64,000 bases of DNA from JAENVU01 sp963756815 (lineage in GTDB: Bacteria; Actinomycetota; Acidimicrobiia; IMCC26256; JAENVU01): assembly GCA_963756815.1 (NCBI GenBank), contig CAVWPR010000038.1, positions 1 through 64,000 on the forward strand, given 5' to 3'. Shown here one piece after another: positions 30,267 through 39,206 of this stretch. Positions within the stretch are counted from its first letter, which is position 1. Every line of letters begins with the position of its first letter. Both the position numbers and the translations under genes were made by a program. The notes below the pieces were generated by a model. The model was not told the DNA's origin. It did not search any database and was given only the letters and a program-made list of their open reading frames with translations.

Positions 30267-30291
30267 GCGACGCCCCGCCGATCGAGCCGGG

Positions 30292-31617
30292 CTAGGCCGC
30301 GAACTTGCCGACGTCGATCCAGTCGGTGAGCTGGGCGATGGCGCCGTTGCGCAAGATGCCGAGGGTCTGCTGCGGCGCGCAGAGCGCCGGGTACCCCACG
30401 AGTTGCTTGCCGTCGCAGGTGTACGGATGCCCGAAGAAGCTCGGCGCGTCGGTCGCCTTCGCGAACGCAGCGTTGATGGATGCAGGGGTGAGCTTCGAGG
30501 CGCCGATGTCGCGGAGTTGCGCGTAGAGGTTGATCACCGCCCGGAACGACACGGTGCCGGCGCCCTGGGCCTCGTAGTGGTACTTCGGTCCGTACCGTTG
30601 CGCGATCTCCTGGTACAGCATGTTGTCCGGGTGCTTGGGGTCGAGGTCGGCTTCGAGATTGAAGATCGAGCCGTCGGCGGCGTCCCCGACCGCGTTCAGG
30701 ATCTTGGTGGCCGCGCAGGCTCCGGTGTACATGACCGGCACCTTCAGGCCGATCTGCCGGGCGGTCAGCATCGTCGGCTTGCAGCCGGTGTCGGCGGTCA
30801 GCGCGAGCACGGCATCGGGCTTGGACTGCGCGGCCTCGTTGAGCGCCGTGACCATGTCGGCGTTGACCGCGCTGACCCCGATGAGGGTCACGTCCGCACC
30901 GTGCCGCTCGAGCACCGTCTTGGCGAACTTGGCGGAGTCGCTGATGGGGCCGAAGTCGGTGTAGATCATCGCGAGCTTCTTCGCGTGCAGCTTCTGGATC
31001 GCGTACTGGCCCATGCCGAGTGCGGCGCCCCAGGTGCCGCCACTGAACTGGTGGCTGACCTTGCTGCGCGCCGACTCGAAGCTGACGGGGATGCCGCCGA
31101 CGTACGGGATGCCGTTGTTCTCGAGGGTCTGGATGCCGGTGCCCCAGATGTCGATGCCGCCGATGACCGCGTCGACGTGCTTCGACACCATCTCCTGCGC
31201 GCAGCTCTGCGAGAGGTCGGGACTGAAGTTGGTGTTGCACGTGACGAGCTCGATGGGGTGGCCGTCGATCCCGTTCAGCTCGGTGTTGATGAAGTCGACG
31301 GCGACCTTGTCGGCCGCGGTGAGCTCGGGGAACGCGCCCGTCGCCCCGGTGTCCTGGTTGATCGTGCCGATCAGGATGGGGGTGCCGGTCGCGCGCTCGG
31401 CGTGGTCGGGCAGGTACGGCTCGAGCATCGTTCCCTTCGGCGCGCACTCCACGACCGACGTCGCGCCCTTGCACGCCGACGCCGCGGCGGCGGCGCCGGA
31501 CGCCACCGTGGCCGTGCTGCCGCTCGGCGTCGCGTCGGGCTTGGCCGACTCGCTGCATCCGGTGGCCACGATGGTGGCGGCGACGAGCGCGGTCGCGAAG
31601 AGTCTGGTTGTGCGCAA
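30292..31617 (-). CDS. livK: HAAT-type ABC substrate-binding lipoprotein
   Basis: About 441 residues, periplasmic-binding-protein type I of the LivK class. I chose TTG 31617: GGGGGA lies 5 bases upstream and the signal peptide RLFATALVAATIVATGC then ends in a lipobox Cys near residue 20; a GTG at 31665 would overlap operator C. Body motifs: ILIGTINQDTGATGAFPELT, YVGGIPVSFESARS, KKLAMIYTDFGPISDSAKFA, LKVPVMYTGACAATK. Captures the imported compound at the outer face and delivers it to the LivHM fusion. Confidence 0.88.
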   Translation of the reverse strand: MRTTRLFATALVAATIVATGCSESAKPDATPSGSTATVASGAAAAASACKGATSVVECAPKGTMLEPYLPDHAERATGTPILIGTINQDTGATGAFPELTAADKVAVDFINTELNGIDGHPIELVTCNTNFSPDLSQSCAQEMVSKHVDAVIGGIDIWGTGIQTLENNGIPYVGGIPVSFESARSKVSHQFSGGTWGAALGMGQYAIQKLHAKKLAMIYTDFGPISDSAKFAKTVLERHGADVTLIGVSAVNADMVTALNEAAQSKPDAVLALTADTGCKPTMLTARQIGLKVPVMYTGACAATKILNAVGDAADGSIFNLEADLDPKHPDNMLYQEIAQRYGPKYHYEAQGAGTVSFRAVINLYAQLRDIGASKLTPASINAAFAKATDAPSFFGHPYTCDGKQLVGYPALCAPQQTLGILRNGAIAQLTDWIDVGKFAA

Positions 31618-31650
31618 CGAATCCCCCGATCGAGCGACGAGCCGGGTCAC

Positions 31651-31666
31651 GTTAACGGCGTTCACC
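31651..31666. promoter_or_regulatory. Operator site C before the ABC importer operon
   Basis: Plus strand GTTAACGGCGTTCACC; the other strand reads GGTGAACGCCGTTAAC. The half-sites match site A exactly (GTGAAC, GTTAAC) with a different 3-base centre, as expected for a true protein-binding palindrome. It lies 33 bases upstream of the chosen TTG start. Confidence 0.6.
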
Positions 31667-31715
31667 GTCGATTGGCAATCAGTCCTTCGTGGCCGAGGTG
31701 ACGTCGCCCGTCGCG

Positions 31716-33287
31716 TCAGATGGTGCGGCCCGAGCTCTCCCAGTAGGGGTCGCGAAGACGGCGCTTGAGCAACTTGCCGGTCGGGGTGCGCCCCAGCGAA
31801 GCAACGAAGTCGACGGTCCGCGGTGACTTGTAGCCGGCGAGGTGGTCGCGGACGTGATCGATGAGCGTCCGCGCCAGATCCTCGTCACCCTCGACCCCCG
31901 CGGCCAGCTCGACGACGGCCTTGACCTGCTCGCCGAACTCGTCGTCGGGCACGCCGAACACCGCGGCGTCGGCGACCGTCGGGTGCGTGACGAGGACGGC
32001 CTCGATCTCGGCCGGGTAGATGTTGACGCCGCCGCTGATGATCATGTCGATCTTGCGGTCGGAGAGGAACACGAAGCCTTCCTCGTCGACGTGCCCGATG
32101 TCGCCGAGCGTGCCGTAGCCGTCGCTCGAGTGGGCCTCCGCCGTCTTCTCGGGCGCGTTGTGGTACTCGAAGTCGCTGCCCATCAGGCTCTTGAAGTAGA
32201 TCTGCCCGGAGGTGTTCGCCGGGCAGTCACGGCCCTCGGCGTCGAGGATCCGGAGATCGACGGTGGCGAGGGCCCGCCCGATCGAACCGGGGTGCTCGAG
32301 CCACTCCTCGCCGGAGATCATCGTGAGGAAACCGCCCTCGGTGCCGCCGTAGTACTCGGTCACCTTCGGACCCCACCAGTCGAGCATGGAGCGCTTGACC
32401 GCCGGCGGGCACGGCGCGGCTCCGTGGTACGCAACCACGAGGGACGAACCGTCGAAGCTCGCCCGGACCGACTCGGGCAGCTTCAGCATGCGCAGGAATT
32501 GCGTGGGGACGAGGTGGACGTTCGTGACGGCGTGGCGATCGATGAGCTCGAGCGTCTCGGCCGGATCGAACTGATGTCGCATCACCACGGTCGATCGTCT
32601 CCCGACGAGCGGGAACACCGAGAAGACCCACTGCGCCGAGTGGTACATCGGTCCTTCGAGCAGCGTCACCCCGCCGCTCGGGAGGCCGAGCATGTCCGAG
32701 AACCCCGCCCCGATCAGCTCGAGCATCGCCACGTCGGCACCGACCGCCGTCAGCGACGAGCGAACGCCCTTGGGAAAGCCGGTGGTGCCCGACGTGTAGA
32801 ACATCGGCCCACCCATGGCCTGGTCGCGTGGCTCGGTCGGCGCGCCTGATCCCAGCACCGACTCGTAGGCCTCGAAGGACCCGGCATCGCCCGGCACGGC
32901 GTCGCCGATCACGACGCGCACCGGGCACGCGGCGCCGAGCCGACTCGCGGCGGCCCGACCGACGTCGAGGAATCGGTCTTCGACGACGAGGGCGTCGGCG
33001 CCGGCGTCCTCGATCACGTAGACCAGCTCGTCCTCCACCCAATGCCAGTTGACCGGGACGATGACCCACGCCGCGTGCGCCGCGGCCATGGTGATCTCGA
33101 ATGCCTCGCGACGGTTGCCGGTCATGAGCGCCACCGTGGACCCTGGCTCGAGGCCACGTGCTCGCAGGGCGTTGATGACGCGGTTCGCCCGCTCGTCGAG
33201 CGCGGACCAGCTCGTGGAGCCGCGCTCGTCGATGAGGGCGGCCTGGTCGGGGTTCGTGTCGGCGATCGTGCGCAGGAGCTGGGTCAT
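31716..33287 (-). CDS. AMP-dependent acyl-CoA synthetase/ligase
   Basis: 523 residues, intact ANL-superfamily ligase that activates a carboxylic acid to acyl-AMP and then acyl-CoA. P-loop-like motif MFYTSGTTGFPKGV near residue 170, EYYGGTEGGFLT (A5), GTLGDIGHVDEEGFVFLSDR (A7/A8), and the catalytic Lys in RTPTGKLLKRRLRDPYW. ATG 33287. It is upstream of the ABC operon but separated by operator C, so it may be its own unit. Likely substrate is an aromatic or terpenoid acid; not determinable here. Confidence 0.9.
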   Translation of the reverse strand: MTQLLRTIADTNPDQAALIDERGSTSWSALDERANRVINALRARGLEPGSTVALMTGNRREAFEITMAAAHAAWVIVPVNWHWVEDELVYVIEDAGADALVVEDRFLDVGRAAASRLGAACPVRVVIGDAVPGDAGSFEAYESVLGSGAPTEPRDQAMGGPMFYTSGTTGFPKGVRSSLTAVGADVAMLELIGAGFSDMLGLPSGGVTLLEGPMYHSAQWVFSVFPLVGRRSTVVMRHQFDPAETLELIDRHAVTNVHLVPTQFLRMLKLPESVRASFDGSSLVVAYHGAAPCPPAVKRSMLDWWGPKVTEYYGGTEGGFLTMISGEEWLEHPGSIGRALATVDLRILDAEGRDCPANTSGQIYFKSLMGSDFEYHNAPEKTAEAHSSDGYGTLGDIGHVDEEGFVFLSDRKIDMIISGGVNIYPAEIEAVLVTHPTVADAAVFGVPDDEFGEQVKAVVELAAGVEGDEDLARTLIDHVRDHLAGYKSPRTVDFVASLGRTPTGKLLKRRLRDPYWESSGRTI

Positions 33288-33461
33288 GACGTTCCGTCGT
33301 TTCTAGCGCGGCCGCCACCCGGCGGCGAGTGGCCGGCGCCGCGGTCGCGGCGATGGCGCTGTACCTGGGCTCGATCACCACGCTCGCCCGTGCGCTCCCG
33401 CGGCCGAGGGCGACGGGCCGAGCTCCGGCGCCCGCACGACCGGTTCTGCAAGGCTCCGGCG

Positions 33462-34403
33462 ATGAGCTTCGACGACCGGTCCACGACCGACGACGTCCTC
33501 GACGGGATCGATCTCACCGACACACGGGTCCTCGTGACCGGTGCGTCCACCGGGCTGGGGGAGGAGACCTCCCGGGCGCTCGCCGCGCACGGTGCCTCCG
33601 TCACGATGGCCGTGCGCGACGCCGGGCGGGGCGAGGCGGCGGCCACGCGCATCCGCGCGACCGTCCCGGACGCGCGGCTCGAGCTCATGGCGCTGGACCT
33701 CGCGTCGCTCGCCGACGTGCGTCGGTTCGCGCGGGAGTTCCTCTCGTCCCACGACCACCTCGACGTGCTCATCGAGAACGCGGGCGTGATGGCGTGTCCG
33801 CAGGGCGAGACCGCGGACGGGTTCGAGCTCCAGATCGGCACGAACCACGTGGGCCACTTCCTGCTCGCGCAGCTGCTCCTGCCGGTGCTCGGTGAAGGCT
33901 CGCGCGTCGTGGTGCTGAGCTCGGCCGGGCACCGGTTCTCCGACGTCGATCTCGACGATCCGAACTTCGAGCGCACGCCGTACGACCCGTGGGTCGCGTA
34001 CGGGCGCGCCAAGACCGCGAACGCGTTGTTCGCGGTGGAGCTCGACCGGCGGCTGCGCGCTCGGGGCGCGCACGCGTACTCGCTGCACCCCGGGGGCATC
34101 ATGACCGAGCTCGGACGGCACCTCACCGAGGAGACGATGGCGACGCTGGCGGCATCGGTGCCCGCGGGTCAGGCGATCGAGTGGAAGACGGTGCCCCAGG
34201 GTGCGGCGACGACGGTCTGGGCCGCGACCGCGCCCGAGCTGGACGCCAACGGCGGCGCGTACCTCGAGGACTGCGGGATCGCCGAGCCGAACCCGGATCC
34301 CGACTCGCGCGGTGGCGTCAAGCCCTACGCGACGGACCCGGATCGCGCGGCCGCGCTGTGGGATCGGACCGAGGAGTGGATCGCCGCGGCGGAGAAGGCC
34401 TGA
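33462..34403 (+). CDS. Short-chain dehydrogenase, retinol-dehydrogenase-like
   Basis: 313 residues, intact. Cofactor motif VTGASTGLGEETSRALAAHG, VLIENAGVMACPQGETADGF (NAG variant), TNHVGHFLLAQL, Ser in VVLSSAGHRFSDVD, YGRAKTANALFAVEL (YxxxK), and HPGGIMTELGR. This subgroup (WW-domain oxidoreductase/retinol-dehydrogenase-like) acts on retinoids, steroids or other lipophilic alcohols. A retinoid-like SDR near two carotenoid-cleavage enzymes is suggestive but not proof. ATG 33462 chosen; the strand is opposite to the acyl-CoA ligase, 174 bases away. Confidence 0.88.
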   Translation: MSFDDRSTTDDVLDGIDLTDTRVLVTGASTGLGEETSRALAAHGASVTMAVRDAGRGEAAATRIRATVPDARLELMALDLASLADVRRFAREFLSSHDHLDVLIENAGVMACPQGETADGFELQIGTNHVGHFLLAQLLLPVLGEGSRVVVLSSAGHRFSDVDLDDPNFERTPYDPWVAYGRAKTANALFAVELDRRLRARGAHAYSLHPGGIMTELGRHLTEETMATLAASVPAGQAIEWKTVPQGAATTVWAATAPELDANGGAYLEDCGIAEPNPDPDSRGGVKPYATDPDRAAALWDRTEEWIAAAEKA

Positions 34404-34462
34404 CGCCGGGAGGCGCAGGGAACCCGGGGCAGGGGGCTGGTCCTGCGCCTCGACCGGCGTCA
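34401..34462 (+). terminator. Long imperfect hairpin at the end of the SDR gene
   Basis: TGACGCCGG (34401-34409) and GAGGCGCAGG (34410-34419) pair with CCTGCGCCTC (34442-34451) and CCGGCGTCA (34454-34462), a 19-bp stem with a 2-base bulge and 22-base loop. It includes the SDR stop codon. No T tract; a factor-independent GC-type terminator or mRNA 3' stabiliser is possible. Confidence 0.5.
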
Positions 34463-34610
34463 GATGGGCCGGCTGGGGGAGGCTGGCCGTAGCTTCACAA
34501 CGACCGGTCCGTCTCCCGTGTTCCCGATCTCCCCGGCTTCACGGAGTGTCCACGGTCACGCGCGGACGTCACGTCGGCCCGTCCGCTCGCGACTTCGCGT
34601 TCCGTGACCG

Positions 34611-34658
34611 CGGGATCGCTCCCGAGCTGCTCGCCTCCGCTGCCCGCTACAGCTCGCG
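34611..34658 (-). repeat. Dispersed intergenic repeat, copy 2
   Basis: Reverse-orientation copy; read on the minus strand it contains AGCGGAGGCGAGCAGCTCG followed by GGAGCGATCCC. It lies just past the 3' end of the LLM gene (stop at 34671). Confidence 0.5.
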
Positions 34659-34670
34659 TCCCCGGCGGAC

Positions 34671-35797
34671 TCAGGCGGGGACCTTGGCGGAGGCGCGGTA
34701 GCGGTTGGTCGAGAACTCGGGGTCGGTGTCGAACTCGGGGATGACCGAGTTGCCGAAGAGCTCCACGGTCTCGACCATGAGCTCGTGCGGGTACACCGAG
34801 CCCGACGGCCCGAGGATCAGCTGGTCGACCCCGATCGCGTCCCACTTCCGCAGCGCCTCGGCGCACTCCTCGACGTTCCCGACGATCGCGGAGCCGTTCT
34901 CGCGCCCGGCGATGAGCTGCTCGCGCGTCGGGTCGGGGATCAGGGCCGGCCACTCCGGCACCCACGCCGGCTTCGGGAACGTGTCGAGGTACTTGAACAC
35001 GAGCGACTGCTGGCGACCGTTGCCCGACTTGCTCGCCCAGTCGAGCGCGGCGTCGCCGTCCTCGAGGCACAGGAAGCTCGTCGTGATCGCGACGTTGTCG
35101 TTGACGAACTCGCCCACCGGGTCGGCGTCCTTGATCGCCTCCTTGTAGACGTCGACGAGCGCCTTCATCTTCTCCGGCGTCCCACCGGTGAAGCACAGGA
35201 CGCCGAGGCCCATCTTCCCGGCCTTCTCGAACGTGCCCGGGTTGCCGGCCGCCACCCACATCGGCGGGTGCGGCTTCACGTACGGCTTCGGCAGCACGTT
35301 GCGCTCGGGAGCGAGAAGAACTCGCCATCGTGCGAGTAGGTGCCGTCACGCCACATGTACTTGAACTCGGCGACGGCCTCGTCGTACATGTCCTTGGTGA
35401 GCTCGGGGTCGGTGATGCCGAACCCGGCCTGCTCGGTGGTCGAGGACCCCCGCCCGGTGCCGAACTCGAACCGACCCTCGGAGAGGTGGTCGAGCATCGC
35501 GACCCGCTCGGCGACGCGCGCCGGGTGGTTCACCGGCGGCGTGATGTTGATGATCCCCGAGCCGATGTGCATGCGGTTCGTCTTCGCCGCGACGAACGGC
35601 ATGATCGTCTCGTTCGCGGAGATGTGGGAGTACTCCCAGAGGAAGTGGTGCTCGGTCCACCACGAGTACTTCCAGTTGCTGCGGTCGCCCACGACGGCGA
35701 GATCGACCTCGCTCATGAGCCGGTGGTGCTCGGCGTCGGGGTCGCTCGCCATCAGGTCCTCGTGGATGAAGCCACCCATGAACAGCCCGAACTCCAT
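34671..35797 (-). CDS. LLM-class flavin/F420-dependent oxidoreductase, one frameshift
   Basis: Bacterial-luciferase-like monooxygenase of about 375 residues. The N-terminus is MEFGLFMGGFIHEDLMAS, then WWTEHHFLWEYSHISANETI, SGIINITPPVNHPARVAE and EFGTGRGSSTTEQAGFG, all typical of the LLM barrel. One missing C/G near 35305 shifts the frame; the rest resumes as VLPKPYVKPHPPMWVAAGNP. ATG 35797 has GGAGG 5 bases upstream. A KstR-like palindrome lies 56 bases upstream. Cofactor (FMNH2 or F420H2) and substrate cannot be fixed from sequence. Confidence 0.85.
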
Positions 35798-35852
35798 ACC
35801 GGCCTCCGTCGGTCGTGCGGGCTCACGCCGCAGTTGGTCGAAGAGAAGGAAT

Positions 35853-35866
35853 TGAAACCTGTTCCA
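35853..35866. promoter_or_regulatory. TetR-type palindrome resembling a KstR operator
   Basis: TGAAACCTGTTCCA fits TnnAACnnGTTnnA on both strands, the pattern known for KstR sites in mycobacteria and rhodococci. It sits in an AT-richer stretch (35849-35874) upstream of the LLM gene. No kstR gene is in the window, so the regulator is unknown. Confidence 0.35.
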
Positions 35867-35925
35867 TTTTTGCACCGACGCCCCGGTGTCCAGCACCGAG
35901 GTCGTACCGTCGATGGGATGCGTCA

Positions 35926-35960
35926 CCCGAGCCGGAGCGAGGAACGAGCGGAGGTGAGCT
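35926..35960 (+). repeat. Dispersed intergenic repeat, copy 3
   Basis: CCGAGCCGGAGCGAGGAACG then AGCGGAGGTGAGCT, matching copy 1 almost base for base over its first 33 positions. Located between the divergent LLM gene and agmatine deiminase. Confidence 0.6.
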
Positions 35961-35994
35961 GCGTCGGGCGAGCCCCGCCGGGACGGTCGCCGAG

Positions 35995-37123
35995 ATGCGA
36001 GCGGAGCCGCCGAACTGCCGTCCACGCCCGCGGCCGACGGGTTCCGGATGCCGGGGGAGTTCGAGCGCCACGCCGGGACCTGGATGGCCTGGCCCCGTCG
36101 GCCGGACAACTGGCGTGAGGCCGCCGGGCCCGCCCGTGCTGCCGTCGCCGCCGTCGCCCGCACGATCGCCGACCACGAGCCGGTCACCGTCGCCGCCCAT
36201 CCCGACGACGTCGAGGATGCCGGTGCGACACTCGGCGCCCGGCGTCAACGTGGTGGGGATCCCCGCCGACGACGCGTGGATGCGCGACATCGGACCGACG
36301 TTCGTGGTCGACGACGCCGGGACGCGGCGCGGCGTCGACTGGCGCTTCAACGCGTGGGGCGGCGACCGCGGCGGGCTCTACGCGTCGTGGGACCTCGACG
36401 ACGCGATGGCCGCGGCGGTCTGCGCCGCGGAGGGCGTCGAGCGGTACCGCGCCCCGATCGTGCTGCGAGGGCGGCGCGATCCACAGCGACGGCGACGGGA
36501 CCCTGCTCGTGACCGAGCAGTGCCTGCTCCACGTGAACCGCAACCCGGATCTCTCCAAGGACGAGATCGAGCGCGTGCTGTCGCGCGTACACCGGCGCGA
36601 CCAAGGTCGTCTGGCTCGGCCTCGGGGTGGTGGCCGACGAGACCGACGGTCACGTCGACAACCTCGCGTGCTTCGTCCGGCCCGGCGTCGTGGTGCTCAC
36701 CGTCACCGACGATCCGGAGGACCCGCAGTACCGGCGGTCACGCGACGCGCGGCGCCGGCTCGACGCCGCGACCGACGCGCGCGGCCGCCGTTCGAGGTGC
36801 ACGTGCTGCACCAGCCCGGACCGCTCCACGTCACCGAGGCGGAGGCCGGCGGCGTCGCGAGCGCGCCTGGCACCCAACCCCGACGCGCGGGCGATCGTCT
36901 GGCCGCCTCGTACGTGAACTTCTATCCCGCGAACGGGGTCGTGGTGGTCCCGCTCCTCGACCCGCGTCACGACGCCGCCGCGATCGCGACGCTCGCGGCC
37001 CTGTACCCGGATCGGGACGTCGTGGGCGTCCCGGCGCGCGAGATCCTGCTCGGAGGGGGGAACATCCACTGCATCACCCAGCCCGTCCCCGCACCCGCGG
37101 CCGAGACCACCACCCCGACGTGA
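35995..37123 (+). CDS. aguA: Agmatine deiminase (peptidylarginine-deiminase family), multiply frame-disrupted
   Basis: Hydrolyses agmatine to N-carbamoylputrescine. Pieces in three frames make a full protein: LPSTPAADGFRMPGEFERHA, GTWMAWPRRPDNWREAAG, DDAWMRDIGPTFVVDDAG, WGGDRGGLYASWDLDD, LLHVNRNPDLSKDEIE, VADETDGHVDNLACFV, RAGDRLAASYVNFYPANG, and the catalytic Cys in LLGGGNIHCITQP. About five shifts (near 36230, 36475, 36590, 36785 and 36870). The start is uncertain: ATG 35995 needs one base repair, ATG 36048 is the first in-frame Met. Density of breaks is above average, so decay is possible. Confidence 0.72.
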
Positions 37124-37175
37124 TCGCGCCGGTTCGCCCGTCCCGGATCGGGTGCCGGGTAGATTGACCGGACTC

Positions 37176-38004
37176 ATGGTGGAGATCGGCACGTCGGGCT
37201 GGCCGTGGCGCGCGTCGGGCATCGCGATCGGCACCGCCCTCGCCGCCGAGACCGACGGTGCGCACGTCGTCTGGTTCGCGGACCGGATCCCGATGGTCGT
37301 TCCCGCCGCGGTGTGGGCCGAGACGGCCGGACCGCTGCTCCCGCTGGTCCCCGACCCGGCCGACGTCGCCGATCCGGTGGTGACGGCGAGCGCGGCGGTG
37401 CTCGTCACCCGCACGGCGCGCGTCGGGATCCTCGGGTGGGTGCCCGACGATCCCGTCCGGGCCTCCCGCACGCTCGCCTCGCTCGCCGACCTCGCCCCGG
37501 ACCGCGTGGTCGTGGCGGTCGCCGGGTCTCCCGAGACGCTGCGGGCGCTCGCGGCCGGGACGCGGACCGGGACCGATCGAGCTCGCGGCCTACGGCGGGA
37601 CCCCGGACGTCCCCGCCGCGCTGGGCTGGGGCTGGATCGCCCCGGCGACGCCTCCCGACGAGCTCGCCAAGGCCGCCGGGGACGCCGGCGTGACCGCGAC
37701 GGTGGGGGTGCACCTGCCCGTGGTCGTGCACGCCGACGCGGCCGTCGCGCGGCGGGCGATGACGACGCCGCTGCTGGCCGCGCTCGCCGAGGCCGTGCCC
37801 GCCGACGGCATGGTGGTCGGCGACCCCGATCGTCTCGGCGCGGTGATCGACGAGTACGTGGCGCTCGGCGTGGAGCGGATCGTCATCGACGACGTCCTCG
37901 CGTTCGGCGCGCCCGAGCAGCTCGAGGCGGGCCGGGCCGCGATCCGTGACGTCGTGCGTCGCGCCCGCCTGCGCCACCGCCCCGACGAGGGCGAGCACCC
38001 GTGA
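37176..38004 (+). CDS. Luciferase-like (LLM-type) protein, one frameshift
   Basis: About 276 residues. ATG 37176 (GTG 37179 alternative) begins MVEIGTSGWPWRASGIAIGT; then GAHVVWFADRIPMVVPAAVW, VTRTARVGILGWVPDDPVRA and SRTLASLADLAPDRVVVAVA recall the LLM barrel (time/place mapping of strands is mine). An extra C near 37577 shifts the frame before AAYGGTPDVPAALGWGWIAP, and the end is VDEYVALGVERIVIDDVL-like. Shorter than typical LLM enzymes. Its stop overlaps the SPT-like GTG start, so it belongs to the lipid module operon. Confidence 0.55.
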
Positions 38005-39206
38005 CGGCCGCGTCGGCGTCGGTCGGTGAGCTCGCCCGTCGGGACCTCTTCTGGAAGGTGCGCGCCGACCCGCGTCGCGCCGACCTCGAGCTCGGCACGC
38101 GGGCCGGCGTCCTGCCGTACTTCGTGCCCGTCGGATCGGCGCTCGGACGCGAGGTCGTCGTCGACGGCGCGCCCCGGCTCATGTTCGGATCGAACAACTA
38201 CCTCGGGCTCGCCGACGACCCGCGCGTCGTCGAGGCGGCGCAGGTCGCGGTCGCCCGCTACGGGACCGGGTGCACCGGGTCGCGGCTCATGAACGGGACG
38301 CTCGAGCTCCACCTCGAGCTCGAGGACGCGCTCGCCCGCTGGATGCGACGGGACGCGGCACTGGTGTTCAGCGCGGGGTACCTCGCCAACCTGGCCACGC
38401 TCGCCACGCTGTGCGGTCCCGACGACGTGATCCTCGGTGACGCCCGGAACCACGCGTCGATCGAGGACGGCGCCCGGCTCTCCGGCGCGCGCACGATCAC
38501 GGTGCGCCACGACGACCTGGACCTGCTCGCGACGAAGCTCGGCCGGATCGACGCGCCCTCGATGGTGGTGTGGGACTCGGTGTTCTCGATGGAGGGCGAC
38601 GCCGTCGACGTCGAGCGGTTGACGGCGGTCGCACGCGGTGCCGGGGCCCGGACGCTCCTCGACGAGGCCCACTCGCTCGGCGTCCTGGGGCCCGACGGCG
38701 CGGGCGTGGCCGCGGGGATGGACCGGCCCCCGGACCTCGTGATGGGCACCTTCTCGAAGTCGCTCGCCTCGTGCGGAGGAGTCATCGCCGGCGATCGTGA
38801 CGTCATCGAGCACCTGCGCATCCACGCGCGGCCGTTCGTGTTCACCGCGTCCGCGGTGCCGGCGGCGGTCGCGGCCGCGCGTGCGGCCGTCGCGATCGCG
38901 ATCTCGGAGCCGGAGCGCGCTGCGACCGCGCGGCGCACGGCGGCGCGTCTGGCCGACGGGCTCCGGACGCACGGATTCACGGTGACCGGAGGCGTCGCCG
39001 CGATCGTCGGCGTGCACGGTCACGACGAGTGGTCGGCGACGCTCGCGTGGCGGGCGCTGTTCGACGCCGGCATCTACGTGAACGTGGGCCTCTATCCGGC
39101 GGTGCCGCGCGGCGAGTCGATCCTGCGGCTCAGCACCACCGCGCAGCACACCGATGCCGACGTCGACCGCTGCGTCGACACCTTCGCCGAGCTGGTGCGC
39201 CCGTGA
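38001..39206 (+). CDS. Alpha-oxoamine synthase, serine-palmitoyltransferase-like
   Basis: 401 residues, intact PLP enzyme that condenses an amino acid with an acyl thioester. Motifs: FGSNNYLGLADDPRVVEAA, YGTGCTGSRLMNGTLELHLE, NHASIEDGARLSG, LLDEAHSLGVLGPDG, the PLP Lys in GTFSKSLASCGG (Lys253), RPFVFTASAVPA, and GIYVNVGLYPAVP. The TGSRxxNGT and RPxVFTAS segments look like bacterial serine palmitoyltransferase rather than BioF or KBL. An ACP and acyl-AMP ligase gene follow with GTGA overlaps, the arrangement known for bacterial ceramide synthesis. BioF/KBL-type activity remains an alternative. Confidence 0.8.
   Translation: MTAASASVGELARRDLFWKVRADPRRADLELGTRAGVLPYFVPVGSALGREVVVDGAPRLMFGSNNYLGLADDPRVVEAAQVAVARYGTGCTGSRLMNGTLELHLELEDALARWMRRDAALVFSAGYLANLATLATLCGPDDVILGDARNHASIEDGARLSGARTITVRHDDLDLLATKLGRIDAPSMVVWDSVFSMEGDAVDVERLTAVARGAGARTLLDEAHSLGVLGPDGAGVAAGMDRPPDLVMGTFSKSLASCGGVIAGDRDVIEHLRIHARPFVFTASAVPAAVAAARAAVAIAISEPERAATARRTAARLADGLRTHGFTVTGGVAAIVGVHGHDEWSATLAWRALFDAGIYVNVGLYPAVPRGESILRLSTTAQHTDADVDRCVDTFAELVRP

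Noticed and set aside
33329..33895. A frame starting with a possible membrane helix (VAGAAVAAMALYLGSITTLA)
   Set aside because: It runs out of frame through the SDR gene that begins at 33462; no ribosome site and no family resemblance.
38001..39206. Biotin synthesis (BioF) or threonine catabolism (KBL) assignment for the oxoamine synthase
   Set aside because: No other bio or tdh genes are adjacent, and the private ACP and acyl-AMP ligase together with SPT-type segments fit lipid synthesis better. Kept only as an alternative.
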